NCBI RefSeq assembly: GCF_014268815.2
Contig: NZ_JABWRE020000001.1
Span: forward strand, 4,159,001-4,223,000
Reading direction: 5' to 3'
DNA from: Pseudomonas urmiensis
GTDB lineage: Bacteria; Pseudomonadota; Gammaproteobacteria; Pseudomonadales; Pseudomonadaceae
DNA: 64,000 nt
In this document: piece after piece, positions 29,406 through 41,392 of the stretch
How the letters are laid out: every line of letters starts with the position of its first letter
How positions within the stretch are numbered: position 1 is the stretch's first letter
The notes under the pieces: generated by a model
What the model saw: only the letters and a program-made list of their open reading frames with translations
The model's database searches: none
Told to the model about the DNA's origin: nothing
Program-made: the position numbers and the translations under genes

Positions 29406-31070
29406 ATGGCGTATTACCGTACCCCCCATGATGTGACGGCGCTGCCCGCTTGGCAGGCGCTTGTGCAACACCGCGACGCCATGCAGGGCTTCAGCATGCG
29501 CGAAGCCTTCGCTGCCGATTCCAAGCGCTTCGACCAGTTTTCCCTGAGCAGTTGCGGGTTGTTCCTCGACTACTCGAAAAACCTGATTACCGAGCAGACC
29601 CGCGAGCTGCTGGTCAACCTGGCCAATGAAGTCGATCTTGCCCAGGCCATCGAGTCGATGTTCAACGGCGAAATCATCAACGCCTCGGAAGGACGCCCGG
29701 TGCTGCATACCGCGCTGCGCCGCCCGGTGGGCGACAAGCTCAGCGTCAATGGCGTCAACGTGATGCCTGAGGTGCACAAGGTCCTCAACCAGATCACCGA
29801 GCTGGTCGGCCGCATCCACGATGGCCTGTGGCGCGGATACAGCGAAAAGCCGATCACCGATGTGGTCAACATCGGCATCGGTGGCTCGTTCCTCGGCCCG
29901 GAGCTGGTTTCCGAAGCCCTGCTGCCCTACGCCCAGCGCGGGGTACGCTGCCATTACCTGGCGAACATCGACGGCAGTGAATTCCATGAGCTGTCGGCCA
30001 ACCTGCGCGCCGAAACCACGCTGTTCATCGTCTCGTCGAAGTCGTTCAACACCCTCGAGACCTTGAAGAACGCCATGGCCGCACGGACCTGGTACCTGGC
30101 CCAAGGCGGCTCCGAGGCCGAGCTGTATCGCCACTTCATCGCCGTCTCGAGCAACAAGGCCGCCGCCGTGGCCTTCGGTATTCGCGAAGAGAACATCTTC
30201 CCCATGTGGGACTGGGTCGGCGGGCGCTACTCGCTGTGGTCGGCCATCGGCTTGCCGATCGCCCTGGCCATCGGCACCGCCAACTTCAAAGAACTGCTGT
30301 CTGGCGCCTACACCATGGACCAGCACTTCCAGACCGCGCCGTTCGACAAGAACATGCCGGTCCTGCTGGCCCTGCTCGGCGTCTGGTACGGCAATTTCTG
30401 GGGCGCCAACAGCCACGCGATCCTGCCATACGACCACTACCTGCGTAACATCACCAAGCACCTGCAACAGCTGGACATGGAGTCCAACGGCAAGAGCGTG
30501 CTGCAAGACGGCACCCCGGTGAAAACCGAGACTGGCCCGGTGATCTGGGGTGGTGTGGGTTGCAACGGTCAGCACGCTTATCACCAGTTGCTGCACCAAG
30601 GCACCCACTTGATCCCGGCGGACTTCATCGTCCCTGTGGTGAGCTTCAATCCGGTCGCCGACCATCACCAGTGGCTGTACGCCAACTGCCTGTCGCAGAG
30701 CCAGGCGCTGATGCTCGGCAAGACCCGCGAAGAGGCTGAGGCCGAACTGCGCGGCAAAGGCCTGAACGAAGCGGACATCGACAAGCTCGCGCCGCACAAG
30801 GTGATCCCGGGCAACCGCCCGAGCAACACCTTGGTAGTCGAGCGCATCAGTCCGCGCCGCCTCGGCGCACTGGTGGCGATGTATGAGCACAAGGTGTTCG
30901 TGCAAAGCGTGGTGTGGGGCATCAACGCCTTCGATCAGTGGGGCGTGGAACTGGGCAAAGAACTCGGCAAGGGTGTTTACCAGCGTCTGGTGGGCGCTCA
31001 GGAAGAGTCCGCCGAAGACGGCTCTACCCAAGGCTTGATCAACTACTTCCGTGGGCGTCACCGCGGCTGA
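29406..31070 (+). CDS. pgi: Glucose-6-phosphate isomerase
   Basis: Interconverts glucose-6-phosphate and fructose-6-phosphate in the cytosol. In pseudomonads, which lack phosphofructokinase, it mainly serves gluconeogenesis and the cyclic Entner-Doudoroff route. 554 residues from ATG 29406 ([10 protein letters not shown]), with AAGGAAA upstream; longer in-frame starts reach back into repeats and are rejected. Landmarks are the PGI signature [15 protein letters not shown] (about 265-279), phosphate loop [10 protein letters not shown], and [17 protein letters not shown] near the C-terminus. Confidence 0.96.
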   Translation: MAYYRTPHDVTALPAWQALVQHRDAMQGFSMREAFAADSKRFDQFSLSSCGLFLDYSKNLITEQTRELLVNLANEVDLAQAIESMFNGEIINASEGRPVLHTALRRPVGDKLSVNGVNVMPEVHKVLNQITELVGRIHDGLWRGYSEKPITDVVNIGIGGSFLGPELVSEALLPYAQRGVRCHYLANIDGSEFHELSANLRAETTLFIVSSKSFNTLETLKNAMAARTWYLAQGGSEAELYRHFIAVSSNKAAAVAFGIREENIFPMWDWVGGRYSLWSAIGLPIALAIGTANFKELLSGAYTMDQHFQTAPFDKNMPVLLALLGVWYGNFWGANSHAILPYDHYLRNITKHLQQLDMESNGKSVLQDGTPVKTETGPVIWGGVGCNGQHAYHQLLHQGTHLIPADFIVPVVSFNPVADHHQWLYANCLSQSQALMLGKTREEAEAELRGKGLNEADIDKLAPHKVIPGNRPSNTLVVERISPRRLGALVAMYEHKVFVQSVVWGINAFDQWGVELGKELGKGVYQRLVGAQEESAEDGSTQGLINYFRGRHRG

Positions 31071-31089
31071 TCCCACCGCTGCCCACTCT

Positions 31090-31155
31090 CTATCGCGGGG
31101 CAAGCCCGCTCTCACGCAGCCTTGAAGGGCGTGGGGGCAGGCTTGCCCCGCGATG
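31090..31155. repeat. REP pair, right arm diverged
   Basis: Left arm TATCGCGGGGCAAGCCCGCT, right arm GTGGGGGCAGGCTTGCCCCGCGAT with two changes from the standard arm. Between pgi and acs. Confidence 0.85.
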
Positions 31156-31242
31156 GTTTCTGCCCTGCCAACTTCGTGGAACATGTTCGCTGACTACACT
31201 GTCCATCGAATGATTGCCACGACAAGAGCAGGACAACCCGCC

Positions 31243-33177
<1,935 letters not shown>

Positions 33178-33216
33178 CGGCGGCCCATGGCGGGCTGCCC
33201 CCAACAGCAGGTCGCC

Positions 33217-34086
33217 ATGGAAGCCTTACGCCGTCGTATCGAAACCCAGGTCATGAGCCTCACCGGGTTGGCCCTCGGCCAGCTCGACCTGGAATCGCCC
33301 AAAGGCGACCCTGGCTTGTTCGGACCCAAGAGCATCAGCTGGCAGGTGCATGGCGACTTCCCCAGCATGCTGGTAGGCGGCATTAGTGCGCTGATGCTGC
33401 AACTGCTGCATCCGCTGGCGTTGGCCGGGGTATGGGATCACTCCAACTTTCGTCAGGACTTGCTGGGTCGCTTGCGCCGCACCAGCCAGTTCATCTCCGG
33501 CACCACCTTTGGCTCGACCCGGGATGCCCAATGGTTGATCGACAAGGTGCGCACCATCCACCTGCAAGTGGTCGGCACCGCTGCCGATGGCCGCCCGTAT
33601 GCCGCCAGTGATCCCGACCTGCTGACCTGGGTACATGTGGCCGAGGTCAGCAGTTTTCTTGCCGCGCACCTGCGTTACCGCAACCCCCATCTGTCTCGCG
33701 CCGACCAGGACGCGTATTACGATGAGATCGCACTGATCGCCGAGCGCCTTGGGGCACGTAACGTGCCTCGCTCCTGCCAGCAGATCGACGACTACCTGCA
33801 ACGCATGCGCCCGCACCTGCAGTGCGACGCCCGTAGCCTTGAGGTAGTGAGCATTCTGCTCAAGGCCCCTGCCCCCAGCCGTCTGGCTGAGCCTGTGGGC
33901 AAGCTCATGCTGCAAGCGGGCATCGACCTGCTGCCGGACTGGGGCCGGGACATGCTCGGTCTGCACCAGGGGCAATTGCGCAGTCGCATGATCCGCCTGG
34001 GCATAGCCCGCACCGCGCCGGTCTTGCGCTGGGCCATGCGCGACAGCTCGGCGCATCGGGCCAGGCGGCGCATGGGCATCGACTAA
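33217..34086 (+). CDS. Oxygenase MpaB-family protein (DUF2236)
   Basis: A 289-residue protein with DUF2236/MpaB blocks: PMLVGGISALMLQLLHPLAL-like N-terminal segment (around residue 45-65), HSNFRQDLLGRLRRT, and TWVHVAEVSSFL (about 138). Members of this family include the latex-degrading b-type heme oxygenase Lcp and the fungal MpaB. Conserved His in HPLA and WVHV could serve heme or metal binding. ATG 33217 has AGCAGG at good spacing; ATG 33187 would add ten residues. Substrate unknown. Confidence 0.78.
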   Translation: MEALRRRIETQVMSLTGLALGQLDLESPKGDPGLFGPKSISWQVHGDFPSMLVGGISALMLQLLHPLALAGVWDHSNFRQDLLGRLRRTSQFISGTTFGSTRDAQWLIDKVRTIHLQVVGTAADGRPYAASDPDLLTWVHVAEVSSFLAAHLRYRNPHLSRADQDAYYDEIALIAERLGARNVPRSCQQIDDYLQRMRPHLQCDARSLEVVSILLKAPAPSRLAEPVGKLMLQAGIDLLPDWGRDMLGLHQGQLRSRMIRLGIARTAPVLRWAMRDSSAHRARRRMGID

Positions 34087-34164
34087 GGTAATTTGGCTGG
34101 TTCTGCGGAACCGATTTAACGTGCCATACTCCAAGCACTCCCGCTTGGATAGACGAAGCTGCAC

Positions 34165-37101
34165 ATGCCCAAAGGATTGACTCGCGCCATCGGCGCCTTG
34201 CTGGCCCTCGTGGCCCTGTATAGCCTGCTCGGCTTCCTCATTCTCCCCGGCGTCGGCCTACGTATTGCCAACCAGCAGTTGGCCAAGTACGCCACGGTGC
34301 CGGCGCAATTGACGCGTATCGAGCTCAACCCCTTCAGCCTTGAACTGACGCTTTGGGGCTTGCAGATTGGCGAGCCGGGCAAAGAGCAGGTCGGCTTCGA
34401 ACGCCTTTACGCCAACCTCTCGCTCGACAGCCTGTGGAGCGGCGCCCTGCACCTGGATGCAGTGGAGCTGGACAAGGCGCGCAGCGAAGTGCTGTTCGCC
34501 AAAGACGGCAGCCTCAACCTCACCCAGCTGTTCAAACTGCCGCCCAGCGAGCCGAAAGCTGAAGAGCCGGCGAGCGATCCGTTCCCGCTGCGCATTGGCA
34601 GCATCAAGCTCAACGAAGGCTACCTGCACTTCCAGGACCTGCGTCCGAGTGAGCCCATCGAGTTTCTTTACGACTCGATGAACCTTGAGCTGAAGAACCT
34701 CAGCACCCTACCTGACGACAACGCTGACATGAGCCTGGTCGCCAATGGCCCGGCCGGTGGCCGCATCGACTGGAAAGGCACCCTGGGTCTGGCCCCGATT
34801 GCCTCCGAAGGCACCTTGAAGATCACCGACGGCAAGATGAAAGCCTGGTGGCCCTACGTGCGCGACGCTGTGCCGTTGGTCCTGGAAGACGGCGTAATCA
34901 GCCTCGACACCCACTACAAGCTCAACCTGGCAAAGGAAACCGAGCTGTTGCTGGACAACACTTCGGTGCGCATCGCCCCGTTCGCCATCAAGGCACCGGA
35001 CGGCCGCCCATTGGCCCGCCTGGCGAGCCTTGAGGTCAGCGAGACCTCTATCGACCTGGCCAAGCAGTTGGTCACCGTCGGCAAGATCCGTAGTGAGAAA
35101 CTGGAAACCTGGGCAGCACTGGAAAAAGATGGCCAGCTCGATTGGCAGAAGTTATTCGCCAGCCAGCCGGCCAAGGCCAGCCCAAAAGAAAAAGCCGAAC
35201 CCGCTGCCGCTGAGCCCAGCAGCGAGGAGAAAGCCGCAGCAGAGCCGAGCAAGCCTTGGCAGGTATTGCTCAAGGATGTACAGGCGCGCAACTACATGAT
35301 TCACCTGGCTGACCGCAGCCAGAAAGAGCCGGTAGCGTTGGACGTCGGTCCGCTCAACCTTGACCTGCAGGGTTTCGACAGCCTCAACAAGTCGCCCTTC
35401 ACCCTCAAGCTTGACACTGGCGTCGGCAAGCAAGGCAAGCTGCAGGCCGCAGGCCAGGTCAACCTGGCACCGGTAACGGCCAAGCTCGATGTCACTACCA
35501 GCGATATCGACCTGCGGGTGGCCCAGGCCTACATCAGCCCGTTCATTCGCCTGGAACTGCGCAGTGGCATGCTCTCGAGCAGCCTCAAGGTCGACCTCAA
35601 GAGCACCGAGCCGCTGGCCTTCAGCGTCGGCGGCAAGGCCCAGGTCAACCAACTGCACACCCTCGATACGATCAAGAACCGCGACTTCGTCAAATGGCAG
35701 CAACTGAACCTCGACGGTCTGTCCTATGTGCATGGTGATGCCCTGTCGATCGACAAGGTCAATCTGCTGCAGCCGTATGCGCGCTTCATCATCAACGAAG
35801 ACCGCACCACCAACGTCGATGACCTGCTGATTCCACAACCGGCCGGTAGCGCCAGTACTGCCCAAGCCAAGCCGGCAGCGGCCAGCAACGACAAGCCGCT
35901 GGGGATTCACATCGGCCAGATCGACATCAACGATGGCTCGGCGAATTTCGCCGATCTGACCCTGACCCCCAACTTCGCCACGGCGGTGCAGCAGCTCAAT
36001 GGCCAGGTTGGCACCATCGACAACCGCAAGCCGGCTCCGGCGAAAGTCGACATCAAGGGCAAGGTCGACCGTTATGCCCCGGTCACCATCAAAGGTGCGC
36101 TCAATCCATTCAACCCGATGGCCAGCCTGGACATCGCTACCAGCTTCAAGCGGGTCGAGCTGACCACCCTGACGCCCTACTCCGGCAAGTTCGCAGGTTT
36201 CCGCATCCGCAAGGGGCGGCTGAACCTCGACCTGCACTACCTGATCACCAACGGCCAGCTCAAAGCCGAGAACAAAGTGGTGGTCGAGCAGCTGCAACTG
36301 GGTGAGAAAGTCGACAGCCCGGATGCCGTGGACCTGCCCATCCGCCTGGCGGTGGCGCTGCTCAAGGATACCGAAGGCAAGATCTCGATCGAGCTGCCGG
36401 TCACCGGCGACCTTAATAATCCCCAGTTCAGCGTCATGCCGATCGTCTGGCAGACCCTGCGCAACCTGGTGCTGCGTGCAGCCCAGGCGCCGTTCAAGTT
36501 CATTGGTGGGCTGGTCGCCGGCGGCGGTTCGGAAGACCTCGGTACCGTGGCCTTTGCTCCAGGTTCCAGCGACCTGAGTGGCGACGCCCAGTCGGCCCTG
36601 GACAAGCTGGCCTCCGCCCTTAAAGAGCGCCCGGAACTGCGCCTGGAAATCGAAGGCACCAGCGCCCAGACCAGCGACGGCCCATTGATCGCCGAACAGC
36701 GTCTGGAGCGCGAGTACCAGGCTACTTGGTACAAGATCCTCCAGCGCCGTGGTGACAAGGTGCCGGCCAACGCCTCCATGTTGGTGGTAGATGACAGCGA
36801 CAAGCCGGCCATGCTCGAAGGCATCTACCGCACGCGCTTGAAACAGCAGCCCCCGGGCGAATGGCAGGAACTGAGCCGCGATGAACGTACGGCCAAGCTG
36901 CGCGAAGCGGTGATCAAGTCGTGGGCGGAAAGCGCTGCACTGCTGCGTCAGCTGGGCCAGGAACGCGCCGGCAACATCAAGGATTACCTGGTGGACAAGG
37001 GCAAGCTTGAGGATGACCGGGTGTACTTCATCGATACCACCCTGGGTAAAGCCGAGAGCGATGGGCGGGTGATCACGCCGATGCATCTAGACGCTGAGTA
37101 G
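34165..37101 (+). CDS. Large DUF748 (AsmA-like) envelope protein
   Basis: A 978-residue protein with a single N-terminal membrane helix (AIGALLALVALYSLLGFLIL, residues 9-28) and a long periplasmic body of repeated beta-rich DUF748/AsmA-like modules. These proteins resemble the VPS13-like bridges now proposed to move phospholipids between the two membranes, but that role is inferred. A low-complexity Lys/Ala/Glu linker occurs near residues 335-365 (ASPKEKAEPAAAEPSSEE). The C-terminal part has an OmpA-like block FAPGSSDLSGDAQSALDKLA (about 798-817), which may touch peptidoglycan. It appears to be monocistronic. Confidence 0.85.
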   Translation: MPKGLTRAIGALLALVALYSLLGFLILPGVGLRIANQQLAKYATVPAQLTRIELNPFSLELTLWGLQIGEPGKEQVGFERLYANLSLDSLWSGALHLDAVELDKARSEVLFAKDGSLNLTQLFKLPPSEPKAEEPASDPFPLRIGSIKLNEGYLHFQDLRPSEPIEFLYDSMNLELKNLSTLPDDNADMSLVANGPAGGRIDWKGTLGLAPIASEGTLKITDGKMKAWWPYVRDAVPLVLEDGVISLDTHYKLNLAKETELLLDNTSVRIAPFAIKAPDGRPLARLASLEVSETSIDLAKQLVTVGKIRSEKLETWAALEKDGQLDWQKLFASQPAKASPKEKAEPAAAEPSSEEKAAAEPSKPWQVLLKDVQARNYMIHLADRSQKEPVALDVGPLNLDLQGFDSLNKSPFTLKLDTGVGKQGKLQAAGQVNLAPVTAKLDVTTSDIDLRVAQAYISPFIRLELRSGMLSSSLKVDLKSTEPLAFSVGGKAQVNQLHTLDTIKNRDFVKWQQLNLDGLSYVHGDALSIDKVNLLQPYARFIINEDRTTNVDDLLIPQPAGSASTAQAKPAAASNDKPLGIHIGQIDINDGSANFADLTLTPNFATAVQQLNGQVGTIDNRKPAPAKVDIKGKVDRYAPVTIKGALNPFNPMASLDIATSFKRVELTTLTPYSGKFAGFRIRKGRLNLDLHYLITNGQLKAENKVVVEQLQLGEKVDSPDAVDLPIRLAVALLKDTEGKISIELPVTGDLNNPQFSVMPIVWQTLRNLVLRAAQAPFKFIGGLVAGGGSEDLGTVAFAPGSSDLSGDAQSALDKLASALKERPELRLEIEGTSAQTSDGPLIAEQRLEREYQATWYKILQRRGDKVPANASMLVVDDSDKPAMLEGIYRTRLKQQPPGEWQELSRDERTAKLREAVIKSWAESAALLRQLGQERAGNIKDYLVDKGKLEDDRVYFIDTTLGKAESDGRVITPMHLDAE

Positions 37102-37111
37102 TATCGTCTGT

Positions 37112-37233
37112 CTTGGGGCTGCTGTGCAGCCCTTCGCGGCGTTCCGGTGCCTCGCCAAACCCGCTTCTACAGAGCGGCGCGGTCCCTGTAGGAGCGGGCT
37201 TGCCCGCGAAGGGCTGCAAAGCAGCCCCAAAAC
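37112..37233. repeat. Extended REP palindrome with one decayed arm
   Basis: Outer arms TTGGGGCTGCT and AGCAGCCCCAA enclose CAGCCCTTCGCGG and CGCGAAGGGCTG. The right arm (37187-37211) is a normal variant REP, GGAGCGGGCTTGCCCGCGAA. The left arm (CTCGCCAAACCCGCTTCTAC) has accumulated changes. Confidence 0.8.
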
Positions 37234-37270
37234 AGACAACTCAAATCGCAACCCTGCAGCTTCCTCCCGC

Positions 37271-37684
37271 CTAGACCAACCGCTGCCCCGATACTGCCGG
37301 GTGATACAGCGGCTGCACTTTATTGCCCGCAGGATCGAGCAAATGGAAACTGCGCGCGCCATCGCCATGATTGAAAGGCGTATCGAGCAGGGTGACGCCG
37401 TGCGCTTTGAAATACTGGTACCAGGCGTCCAACTCTTCCACGCTGTCGACAATGAACCCGTAGTGATCCAAGGTCTGCAGCCCGTTGGCAGCCCCAGCGC
37501 CACGCCCCAACGATAGGTTGTCGTTGCCGCAGGTGAGATAGACCAGGTCTTCGTTGGCTCGGTGCAGCACTTCCATACCGAGTACATCGACATAAAAGCG
37601 CTCGCACTCCTCCAGATTGGGTACCAACAGGGCAATGTGGCGCAGACCGTTGAGTCGACCAGGGCGGGCAGGTAATTCGGACAT
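37271..37684 (-). CDS. VOC family protein (glyoxalase/dioxygenase fold)
   Basis: A 137-residue vicinal-oxygen-chelate protein. Paired beta-alpha-beta-beta-beta modules carry candidate metal ligands: His in GLRHIALLVPN (about residue 16), His in LDHYGFIVDS (about 73) and Glu or Asp in the later FHLLDPAGNKV region. That last block is a hallmark of the fold. Substrate unknown. It is divergent from a small monooxygenase-like gene with a perfect palindrome between them. Confidence 0.88.
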   Translation of the reverse strand: MSELPARPGRLNGLRHIALLVPNLEECERFYVDVLGMEVLHRANEDLVYLTCGNDNLSLGRGAGAANGLQTLDHYGFIVDSVEELDAWYQYFKAHGVTLLDTPFNHGDGARSFHLLDPAGNKVQPLYHPAVSGQRLV

Positions 37685-37700
37685 TGGCAGGGCTCCATTT

Positions 37701-37710
37701 TTGTATACAA
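37701..37710. promoter_or_regulatory. TTGTATACAA palindrome between divergent genes
   Basis: A perfect 10-bp palindrome in the 60-bp AT-rich gap between the VOC gene and the monooxygenase gene. The form resembles operators of FadR/VanR-type GntR regulators. No regulator gene is adjacent, so the binding protein is unknown. Confidence 0.45.
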
Positions 37711-37744
37711 TTCAAAACAGAATTTAAAACAAAAAGGACGACCT

Positions 37745-38047
37745 GTGTATAGCCTGTTCATCAAGACCCGTGTCAAACCCGGCAGTGCGGATGCTTTCCT
37801 GAGCGCAATCACAGCCAACGCTGCTGCCTCTGTGGCGACTGAGCCTGGTTGCCTGGTGTTCGACGTATCCCAGGATCGCCTCGACCCCGATGTGATCTAT
37901 CTCTACGAGATCTACTGCGACGACGCAGCTTATGAAGCACACACGCAAACCGCGCACTTTCGCGACAGCCGGCCGCTGGTAGAGCCGTTGATTGTCGATC
38001 AAACGTGTTTTGAAAGTGATGTAGTGGCGCGTAACCCGGTGAGTTGA
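37745..38047 (+). CDS. Antibiotic biosynthesis monooxygenase-domain protein (putative quinol monooxygenase)
   Basis: A 100-residue ABM/YgiN-like protein with ferredoxin-like dimer fold: VKPGSADAFLSAITANAAAS, then EPGCLVFDVSQDRLDPDVIY and the family block YEIYCDDAAYEAHTQTAHF. Members oxidise quinols or degrade reactive aromatics without a bound metal. Starts at GTG 37745 with AAAAGGA upstream. Followed by a bidirectional terminator. Confidence 0.87.
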   Translation: MYSLFIKTRVKPGSADAFLSAITANAAASVATEPGCLVFDVSQDRLDPDVIYLYEIYCDDAAYEAHTQTAHFRDSRPLVEPLIVDQTCFESDVVARNPVS

Positions 38048-38065
38048 AAGCCCACCAGGCAAATA

Positions 38066-38094
38066 AAAACCCCGGCCTGAGCCGGGGTTTTTGT
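38066..38094. terminator. Bidirectional intrinsic terminator
   Basis: AACCCCGGC-CTGA-GCCGGGGTT with A-run before and T-run after, placed between convergent monooxygenase (+) and BON (-) genes; it can serve both. Confidence 0.88.
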
Positions 38095-38131
38095 GTGGGT
38101 GGCCAAATCCTTGTGGCCGTCGGGACAATCC

Positions 38132-38482
38132 TTATTCGGCTTTCAGGCCGTCAGCCGAAACGGCTTGAACGCCTTTGATTTTCTTGGCAATCGCAACAGC
38201 GGTCGTTTTCTGGGCTTCGGTGATAGCTACATCCGAGGACAGAGAAACTACCCCTTTGTTGGTCTCGACTTTGATGTCACTGCCTGGAATCCCTTTTTCA
38301 GTCAGCAGATCAGCTTTTACCTTGGTGGTGATCCAGGTGTCCTTGGTCTCTTCCTTGGCCTTGGTGACTTCACCAGCCGCCAGCATCATAGGCGCCTGGG
38401 TTGGCTGCTGGGCAAAGGCCGCGTTAGCCATGGTCAGGGTCAGAGCGGTTGCAGCAGCGGCAGCAATGGCGAACTTCTTCAT
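38132..38482 (-). CDS. BON domain-containing periplasmic protein
   Basis: A 116-residue secreted protein: signal peptide ending ANAAFAQQ (cleavage near residue 24), then one BON domain (TWITTKVKADLLTEKGIPGS to AIAKKIKGVQAVSADGL). BON domains occur in OsmY-type stress proteins and are thought to bind phospholipid. ATG 38482 has AGGAG at 8-nt spacing; a GTG nine bases upstream is less likely. The upstream stretch to 38720 is AT-rich and probably holds its promoter. Confidence 0.88.
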   Translation of the reverse strand: MKKFAIAAAAATALTLTMANAAFAQQPTQAPMMLAAGEVTKAKEETKDTWITTKVKADLLTEKGIPGSDIKVETNKGVVSLSSDVAITEAQKTTAVAIAKKIKGVQAVSADGLKAE

Positions 38483-38719
38483 ACGAGACACTCCTGTTGT
38501 TCGAAAGGTCTGCGCCAGGTCTTTTGGCGTCAGGTGAAGATACTATTGCAGGGGCTGTGCCAGGTTTTTGCATTCAATAAAATCCTTATAAATCAATACG
38601 TTAGTATTTTTACTCAATAGTAGGTATCGTGCATTTTGCATGTAGCGGGATAAACCTGCGTGCAAGATGCAAGTACACCAAGGGTTTGCTGCCAGAGCAC
38701 CAGCGGTAAAATCCAGGGC

Positions 38720-38750
38720 AAAAAAAAGGACCCCGAAGGGTCCTTTTCTT
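38720..38750 (-). terminator. Intrinsic terminator after pnp
   Basis: AAAAGGACC-CTTCG-GGTCCTTTT with a long T-run on the minus strand, 17 nt past the pnp stop; it ends the rimP-to-pnp block. Confidence 0.9.
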
Positions 38751-38767
38751 ACGCTACAGCTGTGCTG

Positions 38768-40873
38768 TTAAACGCCCGAAGCCTTGGCCGCGGCAACGTC
38801 TTTGATCGACAGCTTGATACGGCCGCGGTTGTCCACGTCCAGTACCAGTACTTCAACTTCCTGACCTTCTTTGAGCACGTCGGTGACTTTCTCGACACGC
38901 GCATCGCTGAGCATCGAGATGTGCACCAGGCCGTCTTTGCCAGGCAGGATGTTGACGAAAGCGCCGAAGTCGACGATGCGCTCAACCTTACCCACGTAGA
39001 TCTTGCCGATCTCGGCCTCAGCGGTGATACCCAGAACGCGCTGGCGTGCTGCCTCAGCCGCTTCCTTGGTTTCGCCGAAGATCTTGATCGAGCCGTCGTC
39101 TTCGATGTCGATCGAAGCCTTGGTCTCTTCGCAGATGGCACGGATGGTCGCGCCACCTTTGCCGATCACGTCGCGGATCTTGTCGGTGTCGATCTTCATC
39201 GCGATCATGGTCGGAGCGTTGGCCGACAGCTCGGTACGCGATTGACCGATGATCTGGTTCATCTGGCCGAGGATGTTCAGGCGCGCTTCCAGGGCCTGGC
39301 CCAGGGCGATTTCCATGATCTCTTCGGTGATGCCGTTGATCTTGATGTCCATCTGCAGCGCGGTAACGCCTTTGGCGGTACCGGCTACCTTGAAGTCCAT
39401 GTCGCCCAGGTGGTCTTCGTCACCGAGGATGTCGGTGAGGATGGCGAACTTCTCGCCTTCCTTGACCAGACCCATGGCGATACCGGCAACCGGCGCCTTC
39501 ATCGGTACACCAGCGTCCATCAGGGCCAGCGAAGCGCCGCAGACCGAAGCCATGGAGCTCGAGCCGTTGGATTCGGTGATTTCCGAAACGACACGGATGG
39601 TGTACGGGAACACGTCAGCAGCAGGCAGCATGGCCTGAACCGAACGACGGGCCAGACGGCCGTGGCCGATTTCGCGACGGCCAGCACCGCCCATACGACC
39701 ACACTCACCTACCGAGAACGGTGGGAAGTTGTAGTGCAGCATGAAGGGGTCTTTCTTCTCGCCTTCGAGGGTGTCCAGCAGCTGGGCGTCACGGGCAGTA
39801 CCCAGGGTCGCAACGACCAGGGCCTGGGTTTCGCCACGGGTGAACAGGGCCGAACCGTGAGTCTTTGGCAGAACGCCGACTTCGATGTTCAGCGGACGTA
39901 CAGTCTTGGTGTCGCGACCGTCGATACGTGGCTTGCCGTTAACGATGTTTTCGCGAACGGTGCGGTACTCGATCTCACCGAAGATTTCTTTGACTTCGGC
40001 GGCAGAAGGCTGGCCTTCTTCGCCGGAGAACTTGGCGATCGCTTGATCGCGCAGCTCGCCCAGGCGCGCATAACGGTCGGCCTTGACGGTGATGGTGTAG
40101 CCCTGGGAAACGGCGTCGCCGAACTCAGCGCGGATAGCGTTGAGCAGCTCGGTGTTGGCAACGGCAGGTTTCCAGTCCCAAGTCGGCTTGGCAGCTTCGG
40201 CAGCCAGCTCTTTGACAGCCTGGATAACGGCCTGGAACTCATCGTGGGCGAACAGCACAGCGCCCAGCATCTGGTCTTCGGTCAGCTCTTTGGCTTCCGA
40301 CTCAACCATCAAGACAGCGTCGGCAGTACCGGCGACGACCATGTCCAGGCTCGAAGCGGCCAGTTGCTCGTAGGTTGGGTTGAGCAGGTAGCCGGTGCTC
40401 TCATGGAAAGCAACACGGGCGGCGCCGATCGGGCCTTCGAATGGAATGCCGGAGATCGCCAGGGCAGCCGAGGTACCGATCATCGCAGCGATGTCCGGAT
40501 CGGTCTTCTTGCTGGTGGAGACGACGGTGCAGACAACCTGCACTTCGTTCATGAAGCCTTCTGGGAACAGCGGACGGATCGGACGGTCGATCAGGCGCGA
40601 GGTCAGGGTCTCTTTCTCGGAAGGACGGCCTTCACGCTTGAAGAAACCACCTGGGATCTTACCCGCGGCGTAGGTCTTTTCCTGGTAGTGAACAGACAGC
40701 GGGAAGAAGCCCTTGCCTGGATCAGCTTGCTTGGCACCGACCACGGTCACCAGAACGGTGACGTCGTTGTCGACGGTGACGAGCACGGCGCCGGATGCCT
40801 GACGGGCAATGCGGCCGGTTTCGAGCGTAACGGTCGATTGACCGAACTGGAATTTCTTGATTACCGGGTTCAC
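38768..40873 (-). CDS. pnp: Polyribonucleotide nucleotidyltransferase (PNPase)
   Basis: Phosphorolytic 3'-to-5' exoribonuclease and degradosome component; 701 residues. Two RNase PH-like cores are linked by a helical domain. The second core has [20 protein letters not shown] with the catalytic site serine-rich loop. The KH domain is [20 protein letters not shown] (about 560-579), and the C-terminal S1 domain starts at [20 protein letters not shown] (about 622). It is downstream of rpsO, as in E. coli, with a strong hairpin in the leader. Confidence 0.97.
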   Translation of the reverse strand: MNPVIKKFQFGQSTVTLETGRIARQASGAVLVTVDNDVTVLVTVVGAKQADPGKGFFPLSVHYQEKTYAAGKIPGGFFKREGRPSEKETLTSRLIDRPIRPLFPEGFMNEVQVVCTVVSTSKKTDPDIAAMIGTSAALAISGIPFEGPIGAARVAFHESTGYLLNPTYEQLAASSLDMVVAGTADAVLMVESEAKELTEDQMLGAVLFAHDEFQAVIQAVKELAAEAAKPTWDWKPAVANTELLNAIRAEFGDAVSQGYTITVKADRYARLGELRDQAIAKFSGEEGQPSAAEVKEIFGEIEYRTVRENIVNGKPRIDGRDTKTVRPLNIEVGVLPKTHGSALFTRGETQALVVATLGTARDAQLLDTLEGEKKDPFMLHYNFPPFSVGECGRMGGAGRREIGHGRLARRSVQAMLPAADVFPYTIRVVSEITESNGSSSMASVCGASLALMDAGVPMKAPVAGIAMGLVKEGEKFAILTDILGDEDHLGDMDFKVAGTAKGVTALQMDIKINGITEEIMEIALGQALEARLNILGQMNQIIGQSRTELSANAPTMIAMKIDTDKIRDVIGKGGATIRAICEETKASIDIEDDGSIKIFGETKEAAEAARQRVLGITAEAEIGKIYVGKVERIVDFGAFVNILPGKDGLVHISMLSDARVEKVTDVLKEGQEVEVLVLDVDNRGRIKLSIKDVAAAKASGV

Positions 40874-40969
40874 GGTTTCCTACCTTTTCAGTGGCTCTGG
40901 GGGAACTGGTTTCTTACGAATTCTTGGGCAGAACGGGGAATCGGCCCCATTGACCGTCCAGATACAAAT

Positions 40970-41032
40970 CGAGGCTGGGAGCCTGGCTGCTGGGCGGATA
41001 AACCGCTCAGCGATGCCAGGCTGCCAACCTCG
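40970..41032 (-). promoter_or_regulatory. Long pnp leader stem-loop (possible RNase III site)
   Basis: AGCCTGGC...GCCAGGCT and inner CTGAGCGG/CCGCCCAG pair around TTTAT to give about 18 nearly continuous base pairs; outer CGAGG/CCTCG extend the stem. In E. coli the rpsO-pnp gap holds an RNase III-cut hairpin through which PNPase represses itself. The analogous place suggests the same, but it is not proven here. Confidence 0.6.
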
Positions 41033-41122
41033 AAGATACGCGTAGCGTGTCCGACGGTAGCGCTGCCAAGCAGCACTGCCGAAGAATGCGACACGCCATG
41101 CACACCACTGGCCAGGCCGCTA

Positions 41123-41392
41123 TTAGCGACGCAGACCCAGACGACCGATCAGGGCGCTGTAACGAGTGGTGTCTTTGCCCTTCAGGTAGTCCAGCAGCTT
41201 ACGACGCTGGTTAACCATACGGATCAGGCCACGACGCGAGTGGTGGTCTTTACCGTTGGCCTTGAAGTGGCCTTGCAGTTTGTTGATGTTGGCGGTCAGC
41301 AGAGCAACCTGCACTTCCGGGCTACCGGTGTCGCCGGCGGCTTGCTGATAGTCGGCAACGATTTGAGCTTTTTCTTCAACGCTGAGGGCCAT
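41123..41392 (-). CDS. rpsO: 30S ribosomal protein S15
   Basis: Primary binder of 16S rRNA central domain; 89 residues from ATG 41392 ([10 protein letters not shown]), the universal length. The S15 signature is [20 protein letters not shown] (about 39-58), ending LLDYLKGKD...LIGRLGLRR. An upstream in-frame start is rejected because MALS is the conserved N-terminus. Confidence 0.98.
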   Translation of the reverse strand: MALSVEEKAQIVADYQQAAGDTGSPEVQVALLTANINKLQGHFKANGKDHHSRRGLIRMVNQRRKLLDYLKGKDTTRYSALIGRLGLRR

